This document shows, one piece after another, positions 1 through 6,650 of a DNA stretch of 42,603 bases. The stretch comes from a virus: IMG/VR virus record IMGVR_UViG_3300020202_000134, positions 1-42,603 of that record; one strand, 5' to 3'. Position 1 is the stretch's first letter. The number at the start of each line of letters is the position of its first letter. Under the pieces are notes generated by a model that saw only the letters and a list, made by a program, of their open reading frames with translations, did not search any database and had not been told where the DNA came from. A program made the position numbers and the translations under genes.

Positions 1-135
1 ATAGCGTTCTTTTGGGCTTCAATACAAGATGCCGGACATTTTGGAATCGGGGCGGCTTTTGCTGGTTTTATGGCGATGATTGTGGCCTTGCTTTCGTGGG
101 TGGTAAGTATGGGAATTAGGCTGATCTGGAAATAA
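1..135 (+). CDS. 3' fragment of small two-helix membrane protein (same gene as 42407-42589)
   Basis: Frame 1 is open from the first base to TAA at 133-135 and gives the last 44 residues of the 60-aa membrane protein that is complete at 42407-42589. The only difference is ATA (Ile) here against AGA (Arg24) there. It is cut by the contig end, not truncated biologically. Confidence 0.9.
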   Translation: MAFFWASIQDAGHFGIGAAFAGFMAMIVALLSWVVSMGIRLIWK

Positions 136-149
136 CGGCCCAGGCCGGG
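1..149. repeat. Left copy of the 149-bp terminal direct repeat
   Basis: Bases 1-149 match 42455-42603 except at one position (T at 23, G at 42477). A direct repeat at the two ends of a contig is what an assembly of a circular or circularly permuted molecule gives, so the genome is probably complete at about 42,454 bp. The repeat covers the 3' part of a small membrane-protein gene, so it looks like assembly overlap rather than a biological terminal repeat. The mismatch could be strain variation or a read error. Confidence 0.9.
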
Positions 150-156
150 GGATGAG

Positions 157-402
157 ATGGCAGACATGATAACTCAGGTGCTTACATATCGAGATATCAA
201 GCGGGCGCGAAGGTTGCGTAGGATCTATATGCGCCAGATTGCCGAGGGGAAGAGGTTGGGGATTTTCGACTTTAGGTATACGCCCAAGAAGGTTGGATTC
301 TGGAAAGGGCTATGGAACGCGATTATTGGGCAGCAGGAATGGGATGTCCAGTGTATTGAGCGACCGGTGGTGAAACCCACCTCGGCCGGGGAGGCGGAGT
401 GA
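157..402 (+). CDS. Hypothetical protein, basic N-terminal half
   Basis: An 81-aa protein of unknown family. The first half is very basic (an Arg/Lys cluster at about residues 14-22) and the middle has an aromatic stretch (FWKGLWNAI). The ATG at 157 follows a GGGGGATGAG stretch that can act as ribosome binding site. The stop overlaps the GTG start of the next gene by 4 bp, the coupling used throughout this early operon. No catalytic motif is seen. Confidence 0.65.
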   Translation: MADMITQVLTYRDIKRARRLRRIYMRQIAEGKRLGIFDFRYTPKKVGFWKGLWNAIIGQQEWDVQCIERPVVKPTSAGEAE

Positions 403-761
403 ATAAACAAGAGTTCCTAAGACGCTGCGAAACAGTGTGGGACAAGGGCGTGGATCGGGGGATATTCTCGCTCATGCTCTCCTGGCTGGATTTTGTCCTT
501 CGCTATGAGCATACGATGTTTAGCCCGGGGCAGGGCCAGGGGGAAATCCTCTGGACGTTCCTTGAATCAGAGCGGGAGAGGATCGGGGCTCCATACACGA
601 GTAAGACGCTGGCAAATGACAAAGAGGGCTATAAGCTCCAGGAGATTGCGTCTATCCTGGCGCACCCTTGCCAGCAATGTGCGGAGGACTTGCAGGCGTG
701 GCATACGAGATTTGCGTTTTGTTCCCATACAAAGCCAGTTGTAGGCAAGGAGGGCCAATGA
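399..761 (+). CDS. Hypothetical protein with C-terminal Cys/His cluster
   Basis: A 120-aa protein starting at GTG 399, chosen because it overlaps the upstream TGA (GTGA). Cys91, Cys94, Cys108 and His110 near the C-terminus could bind one zinc ion. The N-terminal part is predicted helical with several Trp/Phe residues. The stop overlaps the next ATG (ATGA). Function unknown; probably an accessory early phage protein. Confidence 0.65.
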   Translation: MNKQEFLRRCETVWDKGVDRGIFSLMLSWLDFVLRYEHTMFSPGQGQGEILWTFLESERERIGAPYTSKTLANDKEGYKLQEIASILAHPCQQCAEDLQAWHTRFAFCSHTKPVVGKEGQ

Positions 762-988
762 AGAAAGACAAACTCCCCAAGCCCGCCCATAAGTTCGGCT
801 ACACGCGGGCGCAGGTCGATGAAATTATCACCATGCGAGGCATCGAGCCGTGTGCGTTTTGGGAAGCCTGGGGAGTGAATACCTGCGTGAGAGATCCGGA
901 GATGGGGACGATCTACTACCCCGTGGACATTGAGCGGGCGTTGTGGAAGCTGGGAGCGCTGGGTGGACGGGCGCACTTGGAGGACTGA
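758..988 (+). CDS. Hypothetical protein
   Basis: The open frame extends upstream to 668, but ATG 758 overlaps the preceding TGA in an ATGA junction and is preceded by AAGGAGGG, so it is the likely start. The product is 76 aa, begins with a Lys/Pro-rich stretch and contains two Cys residues. No recognised domain. It sits in the chain of 4-bp-overlapping early genes. Confidence 0.65.
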   Translation: MKKDKLPKPAHKFGYTRAQVDEIITMRGIEPCAFWEAWGVNTCVRDPEMGTIYYPVDIERALWKLGALGGRAHLED

Positions 989-1317
989 TGATCGGCCTTT
1001 GTTTCCGCTGTGAGCATAGGGCGAAATATATGGAGAAATGGTTGGAGGCTGGAAAGGCCGCGTATATCCCGGCTCCGCGTATCCAATGCAATAATCACGA
1101 GATGTCTGTCGGCTCTTGTTATGCCTTCCGGCCAGTAGAGCCTATTGTCGTGGACAGAGCCGAATCAGAGAAGCGCCTGAACGGCAAGAAAAGGCCGGTC
1201 CTTGGGCCTGAAATGCTCTCGGCCAGGGTAGAGGCTATCGGACCAGTTAAGGCGGCTCTGAAGGCCCGCAAGATGCGTAAGGGCTGGGCTCTATGGTGGC
1301 AACCGGAGGAGGACTGA
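988..1317 (+). CDS. Hypothetical zinc-finger-like protein
   Basis: A 109-aa protein read from ATG 988, which overlaps the TGA of the previous gene (TGATG). Cys5, Cys8, Cys34 and Cys44 form two pairs that could hold zinc, and His10 lies nearby. The C-terminal half is rich in Lys/Arg/Ala and ends with WALWWQ. An in-frame start at 943 exists but would create a longer overlap and has no better ribosome binding site. Confidence 0.65.
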   Translation: MIGLCFRCEHRAKYMEKWLEAGKAAYIPAPRIQCNNHEMSVGSCYAFRPVEPIVVDRAESEKRLNGKKRPVLGPEMLSARVEAIGPVKAALKARKMRKGWALWWQPEED

Positions 1318-1318
1318 C

Positions 1319-1537
1319 ATGGAAGAGGGGATGACGGTGGAGCGCTTTTTATCCAAGTGGACCGGATTTTATAGCCCAAGCGATTTCAGGATGGAATTCA
1401 AGAAAGACCTCGACGCGCTGGTGAGGGTGGCGAAGGCGGAGGGAATTCGGATGGCCGCTCGTCGGATGGTGTCCTCTGACAGCCAAGCCATGCTTGAGAT
1501 ATATGCCGACGAGATCGAACGAGGGGGCGCGGAGTGA
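1319..1537 (+). CDS. Hypothetical small helical protein
   Basis: A 72-aa protein with ATG at 1319 behind GGAGGAGGA, a strong ribosome binding site. The sequence is mostly amphipathic helix with no Cys. Unknown function. Its end overlaps the GTG start of the following zinc-ribbon protein by 4 bp. Confidence 0.65.
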   Translation: MEEGMTVERFLSKWTGFYSPSDFRMEFKKDLDALVRVAKAEGIRMAARRMVSSDSQAMLEIYADEIERGGAE

Positions 1538-1728
1538 CTTTTGAACTGGAACAAACTTATTTGCCGGTATGCCCGCATTGCGGAAAAGAAGAAAGAGACG
1601 CATGGGAAATTAACTTTGGCGCCTCTGAGGAGGCCGAGATAAACTGCGGCTATTGTGGGAACCCTTTTCATATTTACCGAAACGTATCCGTATCGTATAC
1701 GACAAAACGTTTGGAGAAGAAGCCATGA
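1534..1728 (+). CDS. Small zinc-ribbon protein
   Basis: A 64-aa protein starting at GTG 1534 (GTGA overlap with the upstream stop). Two CxxC knuckles, Cys13/Cys16 (CPHC) and Cys38/Cys41 (CGYC), make a classic zinc ribbon. Such proteins usually bind nucleic acid or bridge proteins; the precise role is unknown. Confidence 0.7.
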   Translation: MTFELEQTYLPVCPHCGKEERDAWEINFGASEEAEINCGYCGNPFHIYRNVSVSYTTKRLEKKP

Positions 1729-2000
1729 CACCACTGGCGAAGAAGGGGTTTGCGCGCGTAGCTATTGGGAATTCACGCGACACGGGAAGGCGGATTTTTA
1801 TTGTTGTCGTTGGAGATAAAGAAATAGACCGTTCCTATCTTGAGGGTGCTGCACGAAAGAAGGCCGATTTTATCAACGCCGCCCACGAAAAGGCGCTCCG
1901 CGATGTCGTGGAGAGGTGTGCGAAGATAGCCGAAGTTTTTGATAGTGACTGTGCCAATAGCGGGAACATCGCTGAAGATATCAGGAGGCTTGCGCCGTGA
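1725..2000 (+). CDS. Hypothetical protein
   Basis: A 91-aa protein read from ATG 1725, which overlaps the previous TGA by 4 bp; an earlier in-frame ATG at 1653 would lie deep inside the previous gene. The N-terminus is a predicted beta-hairpin (RIFIVVVGDKE) followed by helices containing AAHEKALRDVVERC. A similar AHEKSL helix occurs in the protein at 2164-2595, so the two may share a phage-specific module. Function unknown. Confidence 0.65.
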   Translation: MTPLAKKGFARVAIGNSRDTGRRIFIVVVGDKEIDRSYLEGAARKKADFINAAHEKALRDVVERCAKIAEVFDSDCANSGNIAEDIRRLAP

Positions 2001-2167
2001 CCAAAAATGAAAAAGAAGGAAGACCGAAATATTGGGGCGGTGCCTATTGGAAGTTTCTGCGGGAGATGCGTAAAATCCATCCCGATTTAAGGCCATACGT
2101 CTACGAACGCCTGACGAAGAATTTGAAGAAAACGAGAATCATTGTTTGTGAGGAGAGAAAGTCATGA
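1997..2167 (+). CDS. Small basic hypothetical protein
   Basis: A 56-aa frame from GTG 1997 to TGA 2165-2167. Both ends overlap neighbours by exactly 4 bp (GTGA upstream, ATGA downstream), the best evidence that it is real. The product is Lys/Arg-rich and aromatic (YWGGAYWKFLREM). Function unknown. Confidence 0.6.
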   Translation: MTKNEKEGRPKYWGGAYWKFLREMRKIHPDLRPYVYERLTKNLKKTRIIVCEERKS

Positions 2168-2595
2168 TCCCCGTCAAAGGAGCCGAAGACATGAGCGGGA
2201 AATTTGCGAGAGTTGAGGAGCGGACTAGCTACGTAGGTGGGGACGGCATAAAAGTCCCGACAAGGCGCGTTGTGGTAGGAGGCTGTATTCTCCCAACGCC
2301 GGACCTCCCGTATGAAGAAGTAAGGCATTGGGAGCTGGCCTGTGAGGCGATCAACGTGGCGCACGAAAAATCCCTCTCCACCGCGGAGGAGGTGATGGGG
2401 AGGATGGCTGAAGCTTGTAAGGCCGCAATCCGTTACGACCGGGAAATTCATGCATGCGCGAACGACCCTCAGAAAATGTCCAGCCATTGCACAGCGCAAG
2501 GGGAAACATTGGATGATTTGTATGAGGCGTGGCGCGACAAGTCGAGGGAAGCTTTGGAATCCTACTCCGCCTTCCGGGCCAAGGGGAACAAATGA
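2164..2595 (+). CDS. Hypothetical protein
   Basis: A 143-aa protein from ATG 2164, which overlaps the previous stop, with GAGGAGAGAAAG upstream as ribosome binding site. The N-terminal third is beta-rich. Residues about 55-90 carry a helix with AHEKSLSTAEEV, resembling the helix in the 1725-2000 product. The C-terminus is helical. No known family recognised. Confidence 0.65.
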   Translation: MIPVKGAEDMSGKFARVEERTSYVGGDGIKVPTRRVVVGGCILPTPDLPYEEVRHWELACEAINVAHEKSLSTAEEVMGRMAEACKAAIRYDREIHACANDPQKMSSHCTAQGETLDDLYEAWRDKSREALESYSAFRAKGNK

Positions 2596-2783
2596 AGAAG
2601 ATTACGGATAAGGAGCGGCTGGATTGGTTGACGCGGCAAAAATTTATCAGCCTTAACCGTGGCAGAGGATACACGCCAAAAACTTGGTCCTTGCATTGGG
2701 TCAGGGATTACTGCTTCCGAGGCACTCCACGCCAGGCCATCGACGCCGCGATTCGTTCTGAAAGGGCAAAGGGGGGATTGTGA
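2592..2783 (+). CDS. Small hypothetical protein
   Basis: A 63-aa protein. ATG 2592 is preferred to the in-frame 2529 start because it overlaps the previous TGA by 4 bp. It begins KKITDKERLDWL and ends with PRQAIDAAIRSE; proteins with this opening and a C-terminal RxAIDAAI helix are common in phage early regions but uncharacterised. Confidence 0.65.
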   Translation: MKKITDKERLDWLTRQKFISLNRGRGYTPKTWSLHWVRDYCFRGTPRQAIDAAIRSERAKGGL

Positions 2784-3139
2784 GCGAATTGCCGTGGAAT
2801 GAGCGGGTCACGATGTTGAGCATCAACCCAGACGCGGCCAGCCGTCATGACGTTGCGCGGCTTGCGGCGGATCTGACTGAGGCGAAGGCCGCGCTGAAGG
2901 AGAAAGAGGCGGAGACCCAAGAGGCCCGGTCCAAATGTGAAGAACTCGCTAAGGAGCGGCCCATCTCTGAGGAACTATATGATTTCGTGGTGGAAAAGAA
3001 CTCTCGCCTCGAGGCCGCGCTGAAGGCCAAGGACGAGGCGCTGCGGATGTTACACGACCCGTCGTGCCACCCGTTTGGGATGAGAAGAGAGGTATGCAAA
3101 GTCTGTAAGGCCCTGGGCGCGGGAGGGGAGGGGGTATGA
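2780..3139 (+). CDS. Hypothetical coiled-coil protein with C-terminal zinc knuckle
   Basis: A 119-aa protein from GTG 2780. Residues about 25-90 are a long Glu/Lys/Ala-rich helix, probably coiled coil. The C-terminus carries Cys96-His97 and Cys106-Cys109 (CHPF and CKVC), a likely zinc site. It overlaps the next gene by 4 bp. A dimeric adaptor or DNA-associated protein is possible but not shown. Confidence 0.65.
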   Translation: MSELPWNERVTMLSINPDAASRHDVARLAADLTEAKAALKEKEAETQEARSKCEELAKERPISEELYDFVVEKNSRLEAALKAKDEALRMLHDPSCHPFGMRREVCKVCKALGAGGEGV

Positions 3140-3840
3140 GCGTATGCGATATTTGCGAAAAATGTGGCCACGAACACGATTCAACATCTCTCGGGGAAAA
3201 AGGCTCCTGCCTGTTCTATTGGGTAGATAGGGCCAGAGAAAGGGCTTTGCAGGTTTCGGAACTGGAGGCGCGGGTGAGGGAGTTGCTGAATTCCCTGAAA
3301 GATTTCGGGGATCATCACACCAGGATGATGGGGCTACCTTGTCCGCATCAGGACCGACTGGCGCGGGCGGAGGCGGCTTTAAATGAAATTGCATGCTGGG
3401 ACGAAGGGCCAAAGGTGAATGGATCGTTCGATGAGCCTGGTTCGGCTGAGATCGCGCGGGAATATTTTAAGGAATCCCCAGGCCACCCTGAGAAGGGGTG
3501 CCTCAAATGCTCCTACATTGACGGGAAGGTCTATAAGCTTTGCGGGGAGTGTCTTGAGAAGGGGGAACCTGTAAGGATTCCTTACAAGTTGGAGGACGTG
3601 GAAAGGCTGGTGGAGGCGGCGGAGAAGGTTTTAAAAGGAATGATGCATGATCAACTTGGGCCGACGCCAGATTGTGATGCTTGCGTTCTGAAAGAAGCCC
3701 TGCGCCCCTTCCGGGCGGGGGAGAAGGGGGAAGGATATATTCAGGTTGGGATTGTTTCAAATCCGCCGAAGGGGAAAAGCGGGCCTTGCCATAACTGCGG
3801 ATGTAATAACAGGCCGGGGATCATTCAATGTCCATGTTAG
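3136..3840 (+). CDS. Cys-rich multi-zinc-binding hypothetical protein
   Basis: A 234-aa protein with repeated metal-binding pairs: Cys4/Cys7/Cys10, Cys122/Cys125 with Cys136/Cys139, Cys180/Cys183, and a tail with Cys218/221/223/232/234. A helical segment at about residues 30-85 separates the first two clusters. This looks like at least three zinc knuckles on one chain, more than usual for a phage protein of this size. ATG 3136 overlaps the upstream TGA. No family recognised. Confidence 0.6.
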   Translation: MSVCDICEKCGHEHDSTSLGEKGSCLFYWVDRARERALQVSELEARVRELLNSLKDFGDHHTRMMGLPCPHQDRLARAEAALNEIACWDEGPKVNGSFDEPGSAEIAREYFKESPGHPEKGCLKCSYIDGKVYKLCGECLEKGEPVRIPYKLEDVERLVEAAEKVLKGMMHDQLGPTPDCDACVLKEALRPFRAGEKGEGYIQVGIVSNPPKGKSGPCHNCGCNNRPGIIQCPC

Positions 3841-3879
3841 AGAATCCCCCGCGCCGCGAGGGGGAGAAGGGGTCATCTC

Positions 3880-4221
3880 ATGGAGCCTAAACCCGAAGGC
3901 GGGGTGGCGAAGATGATTCGATGCCAGACGCCGCACGATATTCTGGTGATCCCGGATGGGGCGGACCCGGAGGAATATTCGCATGTCAAATACCCGTGTC
4001 ATCGTCATAGGATCATGCGGGCTTGTGAGTTTTCATCCGAGGTTCAAAAGTGGCGCGAGGTGGCGGGGAAGCTTGTGGAGTCAATCGAAGGCGGAGCAAG
4101 GGCGTCACACTCAAACGGGGCCTGTTGCGGCTGTGGTAGCTGGCAAGAGCATTTATCCAAAAGAGAGAAAGACGCCCTAGAGGCGTTCAGGAAGGCAGAA
4201 GAAAGATTAGGTCCGCTCTGA
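3880..4221 (+). CDS. Hypothetical Cys-containing protein
   Basis: A 113-aa protein starting at ATG 3880 after a GGGGAGAAGGGG ribosome binding site. It has scattered Cys/His residues in the first half and a CCGCGSW motif near residues 82-88, then an amphipathic helix to the end. It is the last gene before the 4.25-kb promoter. Confidence 0.6.
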   Translation: MEPKPEGGVAKMIRCQTPHDILVIPDGADPEEYSHVKYPCHRHRIMRACEFSSEVQKWREVAGKLVESIEGGARASHSNGACCGCGSWQEHLSKREKDALEAFRKAEERLGPL

Positions 4222-4250
4222 GGGGTGGGGGAAATAATTTAAAATAATCC

Positions 4251-4281
4251 TTGACATATACGCCATAGTGCAGTATACTAT
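4251..4281 (+). promoter_or_regulatory. Sigma70-type promoter with overlapping inverted repeat
   Basis: TTGACA at 4251-4256, a 17-bp spacer, and TATACT at 4274-4279: a near-perfect housekeeping promoter. The -10 box overlaps the inverted repeat ATAGT (4265-4269) / ACTAT (4277-4281), a plausible operator. It drives the gene at 4304 and the small RHH gene after it, so autoregulation by that RHH protein is a reasonable inference. Confidence 0.8.
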
Positions 4282-4303
4282 AGGCAAGAAGGACAGATAG
4301 TCA

Positions 4304-4513
4304 ATGAGGCCTCAAATGAAACTAACCCGCGAACAGGTTTTGAAGGTTCTTAAGGAGCATGGCTGGGAGCCGACATCCCTTACGGCGGTGAATCCGAATA
4401 AGCGGGATGCGAGTGGCGAGCCTGAGTGGGTGCCTGGGACTTTTTTTGATGACCAAATGGGAATCAAGGCTGAATATGACAAGAAGGCCGTCTACGCTTG
4501 GCTGGGCTACTAA
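4304..4513 (+). CDS. Hypothetical protein, first gene after the 4.25-kb promoter
   Basis: A 69-aa protein; ATG 4304 lies about 25 bp past the -10 box. A second in-frame ATG at 4316 with GAGG upstream is a possible alternative start. The N-terminal part (LTREQVLKVLKEHGWEP) is a predicted helical pair. TAA overlaps the next ATG (TAATG), coupling it to the RHH gene. Function unknown. Confidence 0.6.
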   Translation: MRPQMKLTREQVLKVLKEHGWEPTSLTAVNPNKRDASGEPEWVPGTFFDDQMGIKAEYDKKAVYAWLGY

Positions 4514-4671
4514 TGGCTACTAAGAACGACAAAGCCACGCTCTACATTGACATGGAAGAGGGACGCAAGGCTGAGAAGAAAGCCAAGAAGGAAATAGACC
4601 CGAGCATGAGCCTATCGATGTTGGTGCGGGTGCTACTCCGGAAGTATGTCAATGGCGAAATCACACTTTAG
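4513..4671 (+). CDS. Small ribbon-helix-helix (RHH) DNA-binding protein
   Basis: A 52-aa frame from ATG 4513 to TAG 4669-4671. The layout matches the Arc/CopG RHH fold: a short N-terminal strand (KATLYIDME), a Lys/Glu-rich helix, then SLSMLVRVLLRKYV as second helix. RHH proteins act as dimers on palindromic operators, often their own promoter; the inverted repeat over the -10 box at 4265-4281 is a candidate. It overlaps the previous gene's stop by 1 bp. Confidence 0.6.
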   Translation: MATKNDKATLYIDMEEGRKAEKKAKKEIDPSMSLSMLVRVLLRKYVNGEITL

Positions 4672-4698
4672 GCCCAAGCGCGGCGGAGGAGGGAAGGC

Positions 4699-4890
4699 AT
4701 GAAAACTACCAAGACGACGGGTTTTGAGATTGAGCGCAGCAAGTGGGGATGGTCTGTGGTTTTCAACAATCGGGAGATCGAGTTGTTTGACAAGAAGGCC
4801 GAGGCCATGAAGTTTATAGAAGACTTTAATCGCGGCGATTATCATGGAACCTCTTATGAGGCTGAAGTCGTTAAGGCCACCGGCAAGTAG
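4699..4890 (+). CDS. Small hypothetical protein
   Basis: A 63-aa protein with ATG 4699 after GGAGGAGGGAAGG, a strong ribosome binding site. Predicted beta-beta-alpha: GFEIERSKWGWSVVFNNRE strands, then the AEAMKFIEDFNRG helix. No known family recognised; the layout suggests a small host-takeover or DNA-associated protein, but this is a guess. Confidence 0.6.
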   Translation: MKTTKTTGFEIERSKWGWSVVFNNREIELFDKKAEAMKFIEDFNRGDYHGTSYEAEVVKATGK

Positions 4891-4903
4891 GAGAGGAGGG
4901 GGT

Positions 4904-5197
4904 ATGTCTGCATGGAATCTGCCGCCCGGAGTGGAGACTTATATGATTCCTGGGAATGATGGGTCTGACGAAAAGTGTTTTGCATGTGACCGGCCACTGG
5001 GGAAGCCTTTCACTGTGACCACTAACGAGTCTTTTAAGGACGAAGATGGGGAAGAGACTTACTACCGCATACTCGTAGGCCCTGAGTGCTTCAAGCGGAT
5101 CATGAAGGCCGGCGACAAAGGATATCAGCCGCCCCTTGGTGGGCCTAAGCTGTATCCGATGCCGAAATCCAACCCCGCCCAGAGAGGAGGAGGGTGA
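4904..5197 (+). CDS. Hypothetical protein with zinc-binding Cys motif
   Basis: A 97-aa protein read from ATG 4904, just after GAGAGGAGGGGG; the frame is open from 4844 but that start lies inside the previous gene. CFACDRPLG near residue 25 and a later GPECFKR give three Cys residues suitable for metal binding. The C-terminus is Pro/Gly-rich. Unknown function. Confidence 0.65.
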   Translation: MSAWNLPPGVETYMIPGNDGSDEKCFACDRPLGKPFTVTTNESFKDEDGEETYYRILVGPECFKRIMKAGDKGYQPPLGGPKLYPMPKSNPAQRGGG

Positions 5198-5364
5198 TGA
5201 TTTCTGAATCAGACGTTAATAGGGCAGAAGAAATGATCCTTCAGTTCCTTTATCGATATCGTTTTATCATCCGTGGCCCGGCTCTTAGGGCGCTTGCCAT
5301 GCATATAGCGGAGATGGAATCGCATATTTATCAGCGCCAGCGCCGGACGGAGGGGGAGAAGTGA
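5197..5364 (+). CDS. Small helical hypothetical protein
   Basis: A 55-aa frame from ATG 5197 (TGATG overlap with the previous stop, GGAGGAGGG upstream) to TGA 5362-5364. It is almost entirely helical, with a hydrophobic middle (LQFLYRYRFIIRGPALRALA) and a charged tail. It may be a small dimeric protein; no family recognised. Confidence 0.55.
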   Translation: MISESDVNRAEEMILQFLYRYRFIIRGPALRALAMHIAEMESHIYQRQRRTEGEK

Positions 5365-5421
5365 TTACTAATCTCACGTCAATTTGATTTAAATTAGTAA
5401 TCAATTAACCTTTTGTTGATT
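5364..5421. repeat. Pair of inverted repeats in an AT-rich gap
   Basis: ATTACTAAT (5364-5372) pairs perfectly with ATTAGTAAT (5393-5401), and AATCAA (5399-5404) with TTGATT (5416-5421). The gap 5365-5515 is AT-rich compared with the flanking genes. The repeats could be operator sites or transcript hairpins; no promoter is clear. Confidence 0.5.
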
Positions 5422-5461
5422 ATTGGCGCATGGCAGGGGCTACGGGATTTGCGACGTTTTG

Positions 5462-5503
5462 CCTAGATTTTAGGAGAATGCCATCGAGTGCCGGGAATCT
5501 AGG
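5462..5503 (+). repeat. 8-bp inverted repeat before the 5516 gene
   Basis: CCTAGATT (5462-5469) and AATCTAGG (5496-5503) are perfect inverse complements flanking a 26-nt loop. The right arm overlaps the start of the GGAAGGAGGG ribosome binding site region of the 5516 gene, so in RNA the stem could reduce translation of that gene. Function is inferred only. Confidence 0.4.
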
Positions 5504-5515
5504 AAGGAGGGCGGA

Positions 5516-5722
5516 GTGAAGGCGGAAGAGATCATGATGAAATGCAACCAAGTCGGGATGACCAGGCGACAGGCTGAAATGGTTATTTCTTGGATCCGGG
5601 AGGCCGAGGGCGCGGCTTTGGAGGGGGCGGCTAAAGTTGCCGACCAATGGGCTACTCCCGAGCAAAGGGAATTCGGTAATGGTGGGCCAGGGGAGGCCGT
5701 CAGGGCGTTGAAGGGGAAATGA
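5516..5722 (+). CDS. Hypothetical protein
   Basis: A 68-aa protein starting with GTG 5516 behind AAGGAGGGCGGA. It is mostly helical, with an Ala/Gly-rich middle (EGAALEGAAKVADQWA). The helix-turn ATPEQREFGNGGP near the end resembles small phage early proteins of unknown role. The stop overlaps the next ATG by 4 bp. Confidence 0.65.
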   Translation: MKAEEIMMKCNQVGMTRRQAEMVISWIREAEGAALEGAAKVADQWATPEQREFGNGGPGEAVRALKGK

Positions 5723-6009
5723 TGGAACAGCGTATCCCGGTTATTGTTAAGATCCGAGATGTCCAATCAGGGGAGACCGTGGACCATAAAGATGATCTCC
5801 TGGTTGATGATACCTATGACGGCATCCCTATCTGGCGGGATGGGAATTATTCTTGCGACTGTAACAGAAAGCTTTTCTTTGAAAGGGCTAAAGGCGGAGA
5901 CCTGGAGCCTGAGCAGCCCTGCGGGGATGCGGCCTATACCGTGTATGGGATTTATCGGGTGGACACTGGGGAGCTTTTATGGTCTGAGAAGAATGGGCGG
6001 GGGGCGTGA
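5719..6009 (+). CDS. Hypothetical protein
   Basis: A 96-aa beta-rich protein. Residues about 44-58 read GNYSCDCNRKLFFER, a motif seen in uncharacterised phage proteins. ATG 5719 overlaps the upstream TGA, with an alternative ATG one codon later. Unknown function; co-operonic with the zinc ribbon that follows. Confidence 0.65.
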   Translation: MMEQRIPVIVKIRDVQSGETVDHKDDLLVDDTYDGIPIWRDGNYSCDCNRKLFFERAKGGDLEPEQPCGDAAYTVYGIYRVDTGELLWSEKNGRGA

Positions 6010-6158
6010 TGGAGGGTAAGGTCTGCTGCAGGCATTGCGGAAAAGAAATGTATGACTGGAAGTGGGATGGGCAGACTTTTGCTTCGGCAATGCCTTTGCT
6101 GAAAGGGGACTACTGTAGAGAATGCGCTTTGAAAGAACAGAAAGGGCGGGAGGGCTGA
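6009..6158 (+). CDS. Small zinc-ribbon protein
   Basis: A 49-aa frame from ATG 6009 (overlapping the previous TGA) to TGA 6156-6158. CCRHC near the N-terminus and CREC near the C-terminus give the two knuckles of a zinc ribbon, separated by an aromatic linker. One of several such mini-proteins in this early region. Confidence 0.6.
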   Translation: MEGKVCCRHCGKEMYDWKWDGQTFASAMPLLKGDYCRECALKEQKGREG

Positions 6159-6174
6159 CATCGAGGACAGGCGA

Positions 6175-6351
6175 GTGAAGCATAGGCGGATGTGGATTGC
6201 AGCCAAGGTCTTATGGCTAGGCTGTCGGGGATGGAAAGTCGAAGCGATTGCGGTGAGACTTGTTGTGCCGGAAAGGACAGTGAGGAGAATAATGGCCGGT
6301 TTCCGTCGAGGAACTTGGCCGCGAAAGGCGAAGCAGCAAACACAAATCTAG
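6175..6351 (+). CDS. Small helix-turn-helix-like basic protein
   Basis: A 58-aa frame from GTG 6175 to TAG 6349-6351. It is strongly basic; residues about 24-45 (KVEAIAVRLVVPERTVRRIM) look like a helix-turn-helix in which VPERTVRRIM would be the recognition helix. It is the last gene before the hairpin and terminator at 6.37-6.48 kb, so a transcription-regulatory role is plausible. No family assigned. Confidence 0.5.
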   Translation: MKHRRMWIAAKVLWLGCRGWKVEAIAVRLVVPERTVRRIMAGFRRGTWPRKAKQQTQI

Positions 6352-6364
6352 GTTAGAATATTAG

Positions 6365-6430
6365 TGTCGGGTACGCCCATGGTACGACCATGAGGAGACT
6401 CGACTATTTTTATTTCTAGCGTACCCGACA
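6365..6430 (+). ncRNA. Structured RNA element: perfect 12-bp stem with inner hairpin
   Basis: TGTCGGGTACGC (6365-6376) pairs perfectly with GCGTACCCGACA (6419-6430). Inside, CATGGT (6378-6383) pairs with ACCATG (6387-6392) around a 3-nt loop, leaving a U-rich single-stranded tail (6393-6418). It lies between the end of the HTH gene and the terminator. Candidates: a 3'-end-protecting structure, a processed small RNA, or a protein-binding site. No RNA family recognised. Confidence 0.5.
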
Positions 6431-6439
6431 GTTCGCTAC

Positions 6440-6478
6440 GCCTGCTCCCTGACTCCACGCAGGGGGCGGGCTGTTTTT
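6440..6478 (+). terminator. Intrinsic terminator closing the early operon
   Basis: GCCTGCTCCCTG (6440-6451) and CAGGGGGCGGGC (6460-6471) form a 12-bp stem (two G-U pairs) with an 8-nt loop, followed by TGTTTTT. It marks the end of the block of small early genes. Confidence 0.85.
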
Positions 6479-6488
6479 ATGTACGGCC

Positions 6489-6650
6489 ATGAAGAGCGTT
6501 AGCGTTTGGGCTGGCTCTAAGGTGAAGTGGTCGGATATCAAGAATCCTCGCATGAAGATGGAAGGCATGAACTTGATGACCGCCAATGCAAGGAAGAAGG
6601 CGAAAGAGTTTGAACAGCGAATTGACAGACTTATCGCCAGAGCCCGTTAA
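6489..6650 (+). CDS. Small basic hypothetical protein
   Basis: A 53-aa frame from ATG 6489 to TAA 6648-6650, starting 11 bp beyond the terminator's U-tract. Basic and helical, with a Met-rich middle and a C-terminal helix of alternating Lys/Glu/Ala. Upstream GGCC is a poor ribosome binding site, so certainty is moderate. Confidence 0.45.
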   Translation: MKSVSVWAGSKVKWSDIKNPRMKMEGMNLMTANARKKAKEFEQRIDRLIARAR

